A DNA stretch of 64,000 nucleotides from Amphirosellinia nigrospora (taxonomy: Eukaryota > Ascomycota > Sordariomycetes > Xylariales > Xylariaceae). Within the stretch, counting starts at the first letter, position 1. Every line of letters starts with the position of its first letter. Location of the stretch: assembly GCA_004123355.1 (NCBI GenBank), contig SCHM01000004.1, positions 5,793,017 to 5,857,016 of the forward strand, read 5' to 3'. The position numbers and the translations under genes are program-made. Positions 46,387-56,753 of the stretch are shown here, one piece after another. A model generated the notes under the pieces. It did no database searches, had not been told where the DNA came from, and saw only the letters and a program-made list of their open reading frames with translations.

Positions 46387-47390
46387 TTAGGCATTTACAG
46401 AACAAGAGCGAAAGTCGGGTCGAGAAGAAAATAATAGAGTGAGCATGGCATACAATATACCGACAGCAAAGACGATTGAGATTCCGAACTTCGCCCTAGG
46501 TCGCAGTTGAAGCTGCCACCCGCGACGAGTGGAATGATGAGAATGGTAAAGTCGGAACAACATTAATAACACTGGTCGCGAGGACGCAGCATGTGTATCA
46601 ATGCAGCGGCCGTCGAGGTTGGGGTTGGATATCTTGGCTCGAGGTACACATGCGAATAGGAAGGTGAAGAATATGGTGACATAAAAAACCGAGTTCGCCC
46701 ATATCAAGCCCCATATGACCTTGGAGGCAAGCTTCTTATGCTGGTGTCTGTAGAAAATGAGTTCGATCTGCCGGAGAACGGTATATTTGGCTAGGAGCAT
46801 CGGTGGGCAATAGAGGTTTCCACTAAGTTTTGCAACTGTATAGCACAGTTAAGATCAAAAATAGCTAGATTTAAATATTGTTTTTCTTACGATAGCTATT
46901 ATCCGACACTTTGACTACATGTCTTTTTGTTGTAGTCAACGAAAAAAAACCGACTTACTAAGAGAAAATGCCGTATAGTGACGAGGTTTACATCCCATTG
47001 ATGATAACCCTGGCCATACGTGTTCGCGACAAGCTTTAACGCTGTAAAAGCTCCGACAACAGCTGACACCAAAAGTCAGCCGAGTGCCTAACATGAGTCA
47101 GAAGGAGGTAGACTTGCCAAAGCAAATATGAGAGCCCTTGGAGTTCGTTAGCCATATGTCATCAAGTGCGTTGTACGTATCGCAACTACTAACAATCACT
47201 GAAGTCGAATTGCTTGAGGATACGCGCCCGCGTGTAGCTCCTAGCGAGCACTCCACCTGTGGATAGCGTCAAGAGAACGGTAGCCAGAGCAATCTGTGAA
47301 CCATTGATAGGGTAATAGTCGCGAAACTTAGACTCGACACCAGGGGCGGCATCAGAGCTGGCGTGTGATATGGGTCTATATCCATCTTGA
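46387..47390 (-). pseudogene. SAT4/rhodopsin-type fungal integral membrane protein, multiply broken
   Basis: The minus strand holds recognisable pieces of the fungal rhodopsin-like (SAT4) family. The first helix region is GSQIALATVLLTLSTGGVLARSYTRARILKQF (about 47310-47215). A second piece is GAFTALKLVANTYGQGYHQWDV near 47040-46970. The third is AKYTVLRQIELIFYR, KVIWGLIWANSVFYVTIFFTFLFACVP, and DGRCIDTHAASS, where family members have the conserved Cys and Asp/Gly. Near 46590-46500 conserved helix text is spread over three frames in under 100 bases, and the piece after ILKQFDF cannot be read through. The breaks are too dense for one homopolymer error, so decay is likely here, though poor local consensus remains possible. 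The original role would be a seven-helix membrane protein of unknown ligand. Confidence 0.55.
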
Positions 47391-47639
47391 AAAGCACCCG
47401 ACTAGAGATTGGAGCTCCTCTAGGAAACAATGTATTCGCCGTGGTTTCTCGATAACGATCACCAGCGGAGTGGAAGGGGCATATGAGGGGTCCTGATGGT
47501 CGGGTACATGGAGTGCGATATAATGGGTCGAGTAAGTAGGTATCGGCCTGTGGGTTGGGTTGCGTCCCTCTTCAATTAAACGCCGATAACTCTCCATCGC
47601 ATCTGATCGTAATCTTCGCGACATGATCTACAATGAGAG

Positions 47640-49146
47640 ATTCTTTACGGTCAACCCCCTTTGTGTTTTGGATCCCTGTCAGCTGGAACTTGAACTCTAA
47701 AAACGGCGATGATGTGCGCGTTCGTGGGGTAGTTTGATCCTCCAAGACGAATTCGGCGCCGTAAACAACGCTGTGCCACTATAGAACCCGAACTTTTAAG
47801 AAATTGCAATACAAAGTACACTGCGCGTTGTCAGCTTATCTACAGTACCTGGTTAGGCGATAGTATCCGGGGCGTTGCCGTGCTTCCGTGGTTACATCGG
47901 ACCATGAGAATGCCCCTTTATGGTCGCTATCACAGACATTTCTGCCTAAAGCTAGGTACTTAAGGTATGCGGCAGGCTGAGGAGGCACAATCACACTCCA
48001 TGTACAAGGACCAAATTGCCTGGTTAATTTGTTGCCTACGTCTAAGTAGACCTCTAATATAAGTACATTGTCGAATGTCTACCCTAAACCATCAATTCTC
48101 CGGCACCCCAGCCAAGTACTTACTCACCTACTTACATACCCTTAATGTGAGGTGGTTCGGTGACCGGAAACTAGGTAGTACATACCTCAAGTCCTGGTGT
48201 GGCGCTATTTTTAATAACAATCAACGAATCAGCCCATGAGCGTACTTACTTTTTCTGCACCAGCCCAAGAAAGTTGGACAGGCACGCCCATGTAAAGTGC
48301 AGATATATACCTGTCAAGGGCTGCTCATTGGAGAGCCTGATGCAAGCCTGCTAAAGGATTGGGGAATGTTGCAGTGCATCTATGATGGACGAATCCTTCA
48401 ACGCAGCAGGCCACATTTCCATCGGCTGGAACTAGACCAATAGCGTTGTAAACACGGACCAAGCTGATTAGCCCCGCAGGCTATACGCCGCATTCTGGAT
48501 GGCCTTGATTCTGGTTCTGGCTTTCGCTTCTAGGGTCTAGGAATAAGTTGCTGAGAGCTTTGAGGGATGGTGTAGCCGAACCTTAATTGGTCCTAACTCG
48601 CAGAAAATTGACACCTGGGAGACAATCCAAGATAGTTGTCAGAGATTGTGACGAAGCCATAAGTTCAATACTATGTCGTAACGTGCCACTCATTCTCTAT
48701 GGTGTTAGAAGAAAGACTCGGAACTCGTAAGCCAAGACTTTCGGCAAGGGTACCAGAAGCTCAGCACTTATAGAATAGCTAAATAATAAAATATGTTGTG
48801 AAGCATACAAGAATCGCTCAGTCTAAAAGAGTCACAGCAAGCGGCCTTGACAGCTATTTGGCGGTAGCGGGTGCCAAGCCTCCGTAGCGTTACAAGATAG
48901 TGGTCGTATTGCTACTTGCGATAGTCACTAAGCTCCCCTGCACCAATACAAACCGATTACTTTGCCCCATCTTGGAACTACCACAGTTGTTGAATTTAAT
49001 CTCAGTATAATATGTAGACAAATACCAATAACTTATGCCGCAAGATGAAGGGCGATTGTGCGCTGTAGAGTAGTGAGATTTATACGCACGTATATTGCTT
49101 AAATTCCACCTGAACATATGACTATCAACTTGAAAACCACTACATA
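47640..49146. other. Intergenic region, 1.5 kb
   Basis: I find no supported gene, transposon or tandem repeat in this stretch. Confidence 0.45.
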
Positions 49147-50269
49147 TCATGGTTTCTTCCATGCCTTCTCTAACAAGCTCTTCACAGTCAGAGTATCGAT
49201 GCCGGAAAGGCGTCCTTTGCACTCTTGCCGTCCTCGATGTTGAATCCTCCACTTGCCATCAGCAGATGCCAGCAATAAATATTTGCGGCGGAGTCCCCAG
49301 CGCCGAACAGGTCGGCATTTACCTGCGCCGGAAGTTCGGTAATTTGTCCAGCTTTCAGTTTCTCTACGTCGTCATATACGACCTTAAACTTCGTCCCTGT
49401 GATTATGAATAGAAGAATAAGCCCATGTCGCCTACACCAAAAAAGTTTCATGTATGGAACATTCGCCAGCTTACCACATACGTCTTCTGCCAGGGCAAGA
49501 AACTCATTCCAGGTGATCTTGTTAGTTGTGAGATTGTACGCGGGTTCCCACTTCTCTAAGTCCAAGGCGGCAGCAACGTATTTGGCGATGTCTATTGTGT
49601 GCGTGAAGGCGATAGGGGTATCCCCGGATCCGAATGGCGGCGGTAGAGTTAAGAATATCGATGACTACGATCGCGGGTTTCATGTGACTTGACAGCAGGA
49701 GTAAACCAGTAGTCAAGAAAGACGCCGGTATAGAAGCTGGTGAATTCCAAGTCCTTTGCCTGTTTCAGGGCCCCAAGGGAATTGATTTTCGGGGCCATGG
49801 GCGACATGCGTAGATCCATTCTATTTGCGTGCGTCAGCAACCGTCGGGTAAGTTAGGAAACCAGGAGGAGTAGTAGGATTGACTGACCCTTCTGGTATTG
49901 GCACGCCCCAGTTGTTGGCGACGTATCTCTTGGTCATCTTGGACGCATCAGCAAGGACAAGCTCCACATCAGGAGTACACCCCTTGATCATTAAAGGTCA
50001 AGGCTGAAATCAACGTATGAACATTGTTTCCTCGAGGACTTGGGTCAACTCTTTGATATTAGAGTAGTCGACAGCTAAAATCCCGGCTCCTATTGAAGCT
50101 TCCAACTCACGGTTGGCTAGTGACTATGAGTTCGTCGTCTGCATGAATGGTAAACGATATGCTTACCTGTCTTGACAAAATCTTGACCTCGTGTTTTCCA
50201 ACGCGAGAATTCTCTCAACGATAGTACGTCCAATCCCACCTGTTCCCCAGCGACCGCGACTACTTGCAT
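49147..50269 (-). CDS. NmrA-like / isoflavone reductase-like NAD(P)-binding protein (frame broken)
   Basis: An atypical short-chain reductase of the NmrA/PCBER group. The start MQVVAVAGG leads into the GGTGGIGRTIVERIL dinucleotide-binding loop, once one G is added at CCCC 50245-50248. Downstream minus-strand pieces read ASIGAGILAVDYSNIKELTQVLEE, DASKMTKRYVANNWGVPIPEG, LKQAKDLEFTSFYTGVFLDYW (family substrate-domain motif), STAAIRIRG, EPAYNLTTNKITWNEFLALAEDVCGK, and a family-typical end LLEKAWKKP stopping at 49147. An intron follows the codons for RSRFCQD near 50167. At least four one-base corrections are required (near 50245, 50015, 49620 and 49202), most in short homopolymers. It could be a real gene with consensus errors or a young pseudogene. 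Substrate unknown. Confidence 0.65.
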
Positions 50270-50824
50270 TGTAAATGACCGATCTCTAGCGTCAAGAGAA
50301 TATAAATAAAAACTTTGGTGATAGCAGGGGCTAGGTAAGTCACAAGGGTGAACCGATGCTGTGATAGCCAACTTTTTTTCTCATGTTACAAACATCATAG
50401 CCCTTTTATACATAGTTTTGAAGAGTAGATAATTAATAATCACGCCTAGCCCTGGTAAAATGTCTATTATCAATACTGCTCTGTATGTGTATTGACTGAG
50501 AAGAGACTGAGCTTACTCAGCCGTTTAAGCGAAACAGGGCATGCTGATTGGCTCCAGTACCAGTCCCGGAAGCAATTTACACCCGATTTGCTGTCGAGCT
50601 AAGCTGGAAATAGTTAGCGGTTGGTTGTGTGGCTGGATACATAATAGAGGTCCGTCTCGGATGTAAATTGCCTCCAGTACTAGAATTGCAACTAGGACGC
50701 TCACAACATTGATGATGCCTGGCGCCAGGCCGACTAGGCAAAAAGATCAAACTTCGGTAAAGATTTCGCAAGTAAGAAAAGCCGAGCTGTACAACTTAGA
50801 TGAATTTCTCTAATATGACTAAAG
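50270..50824. other. Divergent promoter region
   Basis: This lies between the 5' end of the minus-strand NmrA-like gene and the plus-strand Zn2Cys6 gene, so it should contain both promoters. The two genes could be co-regulated, but no site is recognised. Confidence 0.4.
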
Positions 50825-52937
50825 GCATGTAACTACTGTCGCCAAAGAAAAAGCCGCTGTGATGGGGAAACGCCATTTCAGCTTGCACAAAGTACTCCAT
50901 AAAATGCATATATGAAACGTTTCAACGAAGACGGGTCCTGGAAGGACGTAAGTACCTAGCATTATGAAAGAAAGTCGGTAGTATTTTGGCTAACATCTCG
51001 GAAGCAAGGAGTACGTCCGAATGTTAGAAGCGCGGCTTCGAGGTGCGACCCAGACAGAGCCCGTGATTTCACATGTGGATCATGAGGAAAGCGCAGAATC
51101 CGAATCCTTGAAAATAATGAGAGTATCTCCAGTCCCAAATAGGTTAATTAGCATCACTGGAGATGCGGCAGTTCAAACCCCTATTGAAGATCTAGGTCAA
51201 GGGGTTGTCTCGCCGATACAGCAAAACAACCAACCGGCGAGGGCGAGGGCGACGAAACTTCCAGGGACGCTTTCAGACAACGTGTATCCTTGTCTCTGTT
51301 GCCCACAGACGATATCATTAGGTTCTTAGAGCCTGTATTCGATGATATGAGCACTGGATACCCGTTGCTGTCTTGGTCATTGTTTATAACCAATTTATCA
51401 TGTGTAGATCCGTTGAAGAATGTGGCTTGGCGCGCTCTGCTTGACTCCATCATGGCAATAGAATTCTTTATCGATCAAAAAATGCCGATCTCGAAAGTTC
51501 AGCAAAAAAGGCATGGGTCAGATTCAACAACGCCTATGCACAATTGCCTCATATTATTGCATTAGGCCCGGATATCTTAGCAATCGAGGCCATGTTGACA
51601 ATGGCATTGTTCACGAGAATGAGCGCCGACGCTTGCACAGCTGTACAGCTTATCGCCTCGGCAGCTAGAATGTATCAGATGTCGGCACTGCAGAATGATC
51701 CAACGCGCACACTGGCATTAGGTGCAAGCGATGATAGACATCGCCGTGCGTTTTGGACAGCGTATATTCTCGACAAAGAAATCAGCTTTCAATCTGGCTT
51801 GCCACCCGCGATGGACGGTGACGAATTTGACGTGGTGCCAAAGGGCTGATAATAAAGGTTCATATGCAAGACTGGTCGCCGGCTTTACAGATAATACCAG
51901 AGATCGCGATTGTGCAATCTATTGTATACAAGAGACTGTACCATAGGAAAGCTTTCGAACAGCCCGACAGCGAACTCCTAACAAGTATACTTGAACAGGA
52001 CTGGGACTAGGTTTCTGGTTGCAGACTCTACCAGCCGATCTCCGCCTTGACCTTGATAATCTTGCAACACATTCAAATATCGGTATTGAAACGTTGATAC
52101 TTCACCTCGCTTATTACCATTGCGTAGATATGGTTCACTGGGCAGCTAGACGCCACAGTTCGAGAACAAACGCATCAAAAACGACGTCACCTAATCAGCT
52201 CGAGAATACGCGAATTTTGTTATTCATAGAGGCAAGTAGAAAGGCGGCTCGAACGACGCTGAGCCTACTACCTGTCTTTCCCCGACGACCTTTCGTGGAT
52301 GTCTGGTGAGTGATGTCAACGTCATAGTCCATCACCTAATCACGACACGTACTGACTATACTGCCAGGCGTATAATGTGTTATCCATCTCCGCTAGCATC
52401 AACCTACTCACAGGTGTACTAGAGAATCCTCTGTCGACATTTGCAAGGTCGGATGTTTCAAGTTTAAAAACATTCCGGCAATTCCTCGAGCGGATTATCA
52501 GGGAGGACGGATGCGACCTCCATCGAGTCTTGCATGTCTGCGTGCACATGGAACGTCTTGCACATAATGCAATTGACGAAGCGGAGGTCACGCAGACAGC
52601 TATGGCTATAAACGGAATGGGAGATGGTACTGGTCAGCGCCGGCGGACGATGTGCTCTATAGACCAGCTCAAGTAAGTTGCTAGATTTTAAGTGATACGT
52701 GGAGCCTCTAGAGTTGCCAGACAACAACTTACAATTTTTTGCAGAAAATTAAGGACCTTCTTGCATCATGTACACCCCATGTACGTAGCCCACGGCCTAA
52801 TGTCAAACATGAAGAATCGCGATAACACGACTACCCAAGCGTTGTCTGAGGTCTTGGGCATTTCCAAGGAAGGGGGTAAACTACCTAGCTTGCTTGCCCC
52901 GGAATGTTTATGGCCAGGACACGCAAAGAATGTATAA
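50825..52937 (+). CDS. Zn2Cys6 fungal transcription factor (frame broken)
   Basis: The start encodes a zinc cluster, CNYCRQRKSRCDGETPF (50828-50878), followed in another frame by ACTKYSIKCIYETFQRRR. An intron (donor GTAAGT near 50949) then leads to the linker KEYVRMLEARL. The middle region carries the fungal-specific transcription factor domain: DRHRRAFWTAYILDKEISFQSGLPPAMDGDEFD (51740-51840) is its hallmark, with flanking helices MLTMALFTRMSADACTAVQLIASAARM. C-terminal pieces continue to 52937 with introns near 52305-52370 and 52674-52744. The junction inside the zinc cluster needs at least one base, and the fourth cysteine of the CxxC pair is not readable as it stands (Phe position), so DNA binding may be lost. 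The start codon is not resolved. It lies divergent from the NmrA-like gene. Confidence 0.7.
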
Positions 52938-53372
52938 CATCACCAGAAGTAAAGACAACCGAGTTTCTTTAATCTACGCCTATAGCTTCGAAGAATTGAA
53001 CTGCAATAAGTAATATTTTGCATAATAACATGCGTAGGTTGCTTAGTCCTGCATTTATTAAGACACGCATCTTAATAAATAAAAATTATGATCTAGTTAT
53101 TGTAAATTCATATTTTAGTGCTTAATAGTAGTTTATGTAGGAAATATAACGAAAATAAAATTCGTGAATTAAGAGTTAAGAATTTGCTTAGCTTAACCTT
53201 TAGAGTGAATGGTCTTTTTTTTTTTTAGCTTGATCCTAGCTTTAGAAACCTTGTTTCAAGAGCTATATATATAGTATACAATATACCAAATAAGCTAATT
53301 CCCGAGAACAGAGAGGCCGACATCTACTCGCTCAAATGCCCTCGGAAGTCAACTTAGGCACCACCTGACCCA
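52938..53372. other. Intergenic, AT-rich
   Basis: AT content rises toward the desert. No gene is seen. Confidence 0.4.
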
Positions 53373-53698
53373 TTACGGGACTGCAGATACCATCTCTGGC
53401 CCTTGGCCCTCTTTAGCGGGCTCTATTTTCTGCCTCTTGGACACGCCGCCGAAGACTCTGTAGATCCAGTAGCGAAAAGGCCGTTCGGTACGATACCAGT
53501 CAGAATCGCGCGGCACATCGCTTGTCGAAGGTGGGTTACGACGAGGTTGCGTCGTCGGTGAGTTTTCCGACTGCACTTCGGAATATTTCGTACCTTTTAA
53601 GACGTCGTCAAGAGATAGTTCGCTGTTGGTAAGACCGACTCTTTTTGTAGCGCCCTTTTCAAGGTTGTCGAGGTGCTGCGCGTTTAGACGGAATATCT
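53373..53698 (-). pseudogene. C-terminal fragment of an unidentified gene
   Basis: One minus-strand frame runs from an acceptor-like TTATCAG (near 53699-53705) through IFRLNAQHLDNLEKGATKRV, ELSLDDVLKGTKYSEV and a Pro/Arg-rich tail with WYRTERPFRYWIYRVFGG, to a stop at 53373. Composition and codon use look protein-coding, but no start codon or upstream exon is visible. The sequence immediately upstream turns into the AT-rich desert within 100 bases. It is best read as the tail of a gene cut off by the repeat element. I do not recognise the family. Confidence 0.45.
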
Positions 53699-53789
53699 GA
53701 TAACATCAACGCCCAGCCCAACCCCAGGAGTTAACGATTTCCTATTTCGGAAGGATCTCAGCTCTAGAAATACTGTTTGCTTAAGTTTT

Positions 53790-55860
53790 ATAAAGGAGGT
53801 ACGACTGAGTAAAAAGAAGGTTTTTTTATCGATAAAAAATTTTTTTGTTTTTTATATCCTAAATAGGAAATTCTTTTACCCGAATTAAAAACCTCCCTAT
53901 TTTTACTTATTATTATATATATTCGGTTTTTAGTATTTATTTTTTATATATATATAAATAACTATAATTTAATAAATAATTTAAAGTTAAATATTTATAT
54001 TAAAAGTAATAATATAATATAAATAAATTATAAAGTTTTATTTTTAATTTTTTTTTTGTTATAAGTTATATTAAATTTAATTTTATACTAAATTTAATTA
54101 TTTAATAGTTATACGTTTTATTAAACCCGATTATTTAATAGTTATACGTTATATTAAACGCGATTATTTAATATATTTGTTTAATTATATTATAGTTGTT
54201 TTATTTTTTTGTTTTTTTAATTTAATATTAATTTAAATATTTATTATTTTCGGGTTATAAACTGGTATTATTATCGTAAACTTTGCTTAAATATAATTTT
54301 TATTAAGCTATTTTTAAAAAAATTATAGTTGCTGCAAAATTAGCTGTTATATTAATATAATAAGTATAGTAGTATTTTTTATAAAGTGTTCGTTTATAAT
54401 TTTTTTTGTTTGTTTTTTTGTTTTTTATTATAATATTTAAGCGCGGTTTTTAGGTTTTCGAAGACTTTAGGGCTTTAGATCGATTGTAATAAACGTATTT
54501 TTTAAGTTTTCGAGTTTTTTTTTTTTAAACGTTTTAGCTAGCTTATAAGGTTTTTTTAAACTTATTAATAAGTTTAAGCTTTTTTTGAAAAGTTTTTTTT
54601 TTTAAACGTTTTAATTAATTTATAAAGTTTTTTTTAGATTTATTAGCAAGTTTAAGCTTTTTTCGAAAAAAATAAAAATCTAATACGTTATAAAAATTAA
54701 TATATTTTACGATAACGCTATTATTTAAAATATAAAGTTTATAGTTATATTTATGCTACACTTTAACAGGGGGGTGACCCCCGTAGGGGGTCCCCACTGC
54801 AGAGTGGAGCCTACTCCACTGATAAGTGGAGTCTAGTCCTGTAGATTAGATAAGGAAGCTAGGGACTAGGTAAGTCTCCTGCCTCCGGCAGGAGCCTTAC
54901 CTAGTACCTGCTTCCTTCTTCATCACTTAATATAAACTTAATATTACATTATCCTTAGTAAAGCTTACTAATTTAAAATTAAAAATAGCTTATAGTTATA
55001 TTTAAAATTAAAAATAGCTTATAATTATATTTAAAATTTAAAATAATAATTTATATTTATTAAAAAACTTTTTTAATTTTATTTAAATTAAAAATCGTTT
55101 TAAAAATTTTAATATTATAGTAAGTTTTTTTTACTTAAAGTAAAAATTAATTATTTATTATAATATTTAACTTTTTAATTTTGTTTTATAGCTTAAAATT
55201 ATAGTTTAATTATAAAGCAATAATATAACTTTAGCGTATATTATTATTAATAAAACGGATATATAAAAATATTATATATTAACGTTTATATTTATAAGTA
55301 AATTTATTGCTATTATTAACTAAACGGCTAATATTTTTATAATATAATTATATAGTTATATAAAAAAATAAAATATTATAGTTAATAAATTAAAATAAAA
55401 TAGCAGGTTTTATATATAATTTATTAAAAAAAGCGAACTAGTATAACCGGTAATTATAACTTATTTATTAATTTAAATACGTAGTTTTTAAAAACTTAAG
55501 CATTTTTACCTTTAAATTAAAAGGTTTTTAATATAATATTTTAAATTTTAATAAAAAAGCTAGCTAAACGTCCGATTATAAGTATTTTTTTTTATTAATA
55601 TAACGTTAATAACTATTATTAAGCGGACTATTTATTTAAAGCACCGTTTTTATAATAAATATTACGTATAAATATAATTATTTTATTTTATTACTTTTAT
55701 TTTAAAATAAATAATAAACTATAGTTAATATAATAAAATGCTTAAAATATATTTAATTTAGCTAATAATCTTTTTAAGGTTTTTAAAAGCTTTAGTTTTT
55801 TAATTTTAACTTTAAACTTAGTAAAAACAAAAAAATGTTTAAAATATACATATAGTTACG
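53790..55860. repeat. AT-rich, RIP-like desert
   Basis: About 2 kb is almost free of C and G, dominated by TTTAATTTAA, TATA and TTTTTT tracts, with no open frame. Internal near-duplications survive. One is a unit of about 36 bases (TTATACGTTTTATTAAACCC-type) repeated in tandem at about 54100-54170. Another is a unit of about 95 bases containing AAACGTTTTA and AAGTTTAAGCTTTTTT, repeated at about 54525-54662. A third is AAAATAGCTTATA repeated near 54980-55025. Loss of C/G with residual duplication is the signature of RIP acting on a transposon. Confidence 0.8.
54766..54917. other. Structured GC island inside the AT desert
   Basis: About 150 bases of normal GC content lie inside the AT desert. 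They hold three inverted repeats: GGGGGTGACCCCC with a following GGGGGTCCCC; GGAGCCTACTCC with a nearby AGTGGAGT; and a long one at 54852-54917. The last pairs AAGGAAGC...ACTAGGTAAG..CTCCTGCC with its complement, roughly 28-30 bp with a few mismatches and a tiny loop. No open frame is present. Its sequence has escaped the C-to-T erosion that surrounds it. Confidence 0.65.
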
Positions 55861-55936
55861 GATCTGCAGGCTCTGGTGGCTGTGCCCCACCACTAGCCAC
55901 AGCACCCGTAATCTCTACTTGCAGTAACTGCCACTT

Positions 55937-56008
55937 GCAGTGAATGCGTGACTGCCATTCGCAGTGAATGCAGTTGCAGTGAATGAAGGCAGGCACTGGC
56001 AGTGAATG
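55937..56008 (+). repeat. Short interspersed GCAGTGAATG repeats
   Basis: GCAGTGAATG occurs four times, at 55937, 55961, 55976 and 55999, separated by 5-14 bases, with related ACTGCCA motifs between them. It abuts the AT desert on one side and the LTR element on the other. Confidence 0.7.
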
Positions 56009-56052
56009 CAGCTGCCCCACGCGAGTATTTAAGCAGCTGCCTGTATTGTAGA

Positions 56053-56057
56053 CTTAG
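56053..56057 (+). repeat. Target-site duplication CTTAG, left
   Basis: CTTAG directly precedes the left LTR and is repeated directly after the right LTR at 56587-56591. Confidence 0.85.
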
Positions 56058-56223
56058 TGTGACGGATCAGACCTAGAGTAGCCTGCTAGACCTGCCGGGT
56101 ACGGCCACCTAACCAGTTGGGGCATCCAACCACCAAAAGGGATCAGAATAACCAAGGTGGCAGCCTTGGTTACTAAGCTACTGTATATAGTCCACAGCGC
56201 AGGCCGCAGTCAAGGCTGTAACA
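56058..56223 (+). repeat. Left LTR, 166 bp
   Basis: It starts TGTGACGGATCAG and ends GGCTGTAACA. An internal hairpin AACCAAGG/CCTTGGTT lies at about 56150-56171. Confidence 0.85.
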
Positions 56224-56420
56224 ACCCCCGCGTCACTAAGGCTTCGTCCCGAAGACCTTGAACCCCTGCCGCACGGGGCTCAAGCGAGCGTATCTTGGGA
56301 ACCTTAGAGGGGGCCTGGCTTCTTTCGTACGCCAGTACATACCACTAATCCGGAAAAGCGCAGGTGCCGCTTTTGCCAAGTCCAGGGCTCGAACACTGGA
56401 CCCATAGGTACCTTGGTTAT

Positions 56421-56586
56421 TGTGACGGATCAGACCTAGAGTAGCCTGCTAGACCTGCCGGGTACGGCCACCTAACCAGTTGGGGCATCCAACCACCAAA
56501 AGGGATCAGAATAACCAAGGTGGCAGCCTTGGTTACTAAGCTACTGTATATAGTCCACAGCGCAGGCCGCAGTCAAGGCTGTAACA
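56421..56586 (+). repeat. Right LTR, 166 bp
   Basis: Identical in length and sequence to the left LTR by direct comparison, and followed immediately by CTTAG. Confidence 0.85.
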
Positions 56587-56591
56587 CTTAG
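56587..56591 (+). repeat. Target-site duplication CTTAG, right
   Basis: Matches 56053-56057 exactly, marking a single insertion of the element between them. Confidence 0.85.
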
Positions 56592-56697
56592 ACCTTCCTT
56601 CTTTCCTACTTTATCTGTAGATTTTATATGCAATATACCACATATGCTGGAGCCTTGTCTCTTCGAGTGTGTGAAGCGTAACTCATATTAACTTAAT

Positions 56698-56741
56698 AGC
56701 TCTAGAAATATGTTTTTAGAGCTCTAGAAATATGTTTTTAG
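56698..56741 (+). repeat. 22-bp tandem duplication
   Basis: A unit running from AGCTCTAGAAATATG to TTTTTAG occurs twice in perfect tandem, followed by a partial third AGCT. A related AGCTCTAGAAATA occurs at 53760 on the far side of the desert. Confidence 0.8.
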
Positions 56742-56753
56742 AGCTGAGATCTT

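Larger units (their letters stand above)
56058..56586. mobile_element. Miniature LTR retrotransposon (TRIM-like), 529 bp
   Basis: Two direct repeats of 166 bp (56058-56223 and 56421-56586) are identical at every position I compared. They begin TGTGAC and end GTAACA (TG...CA with a short terminal inverted match), enclose 197 bp of internal DNA, and the whole is flanked by a 5-bp CTTAG duplication. These are the hallmarks of an LTR retrotransposon insertion. There is no coding sequence, so it is non-autonomous and in the size class of TRIM elements. I could not find a convincing tRNA primer-binding site or polypurine tract at the expected places. Identical LTRs and the lack of RIP-type mutation indicate a recent insertion, later than the RIP of the adjacent desert. 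Confidence 0.85.
53753..56753. mobile_element. Possible boundaries of a RIP-mutated 3-kb element
   Basis: GATCTCAGCTCTA at about 53754-53766 recurs inverted as TAGAGCTGAGATC at about 56739-56751, bracketing the AT-rich desert, its GC island and the younger LTR element. This 13-bp inverted match could be the terminal repeats of the original transposon, or chance. No target duplication was found. Confidence 0.3.

Noticed and set aside
47376-47624. 82-codon minus-strand frame upstream of the rhodopsin-like gene
   Set aside because: It starts with a plausible Met, but shows no domain and overlaps the probable first exon of the rhodopsin-like gene in another frame. The evidence is too thin to call it.
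53790-55860. Centromere or mitochondrial DNA insertion as the origin of the AT-rich block
   Set aside because: At 2 kb it is short for a fungal regional centromere. It has no mitochondrial gene remnants, and its residual tandem copies fit a RIP-mutated repeat better.
55937-56008. CRISPR-like array
   Set aside because: The repeats are 10 bp with 5-14 bp spacers in a eukaryotic nuclear genome, so this is not a CRISPR array.
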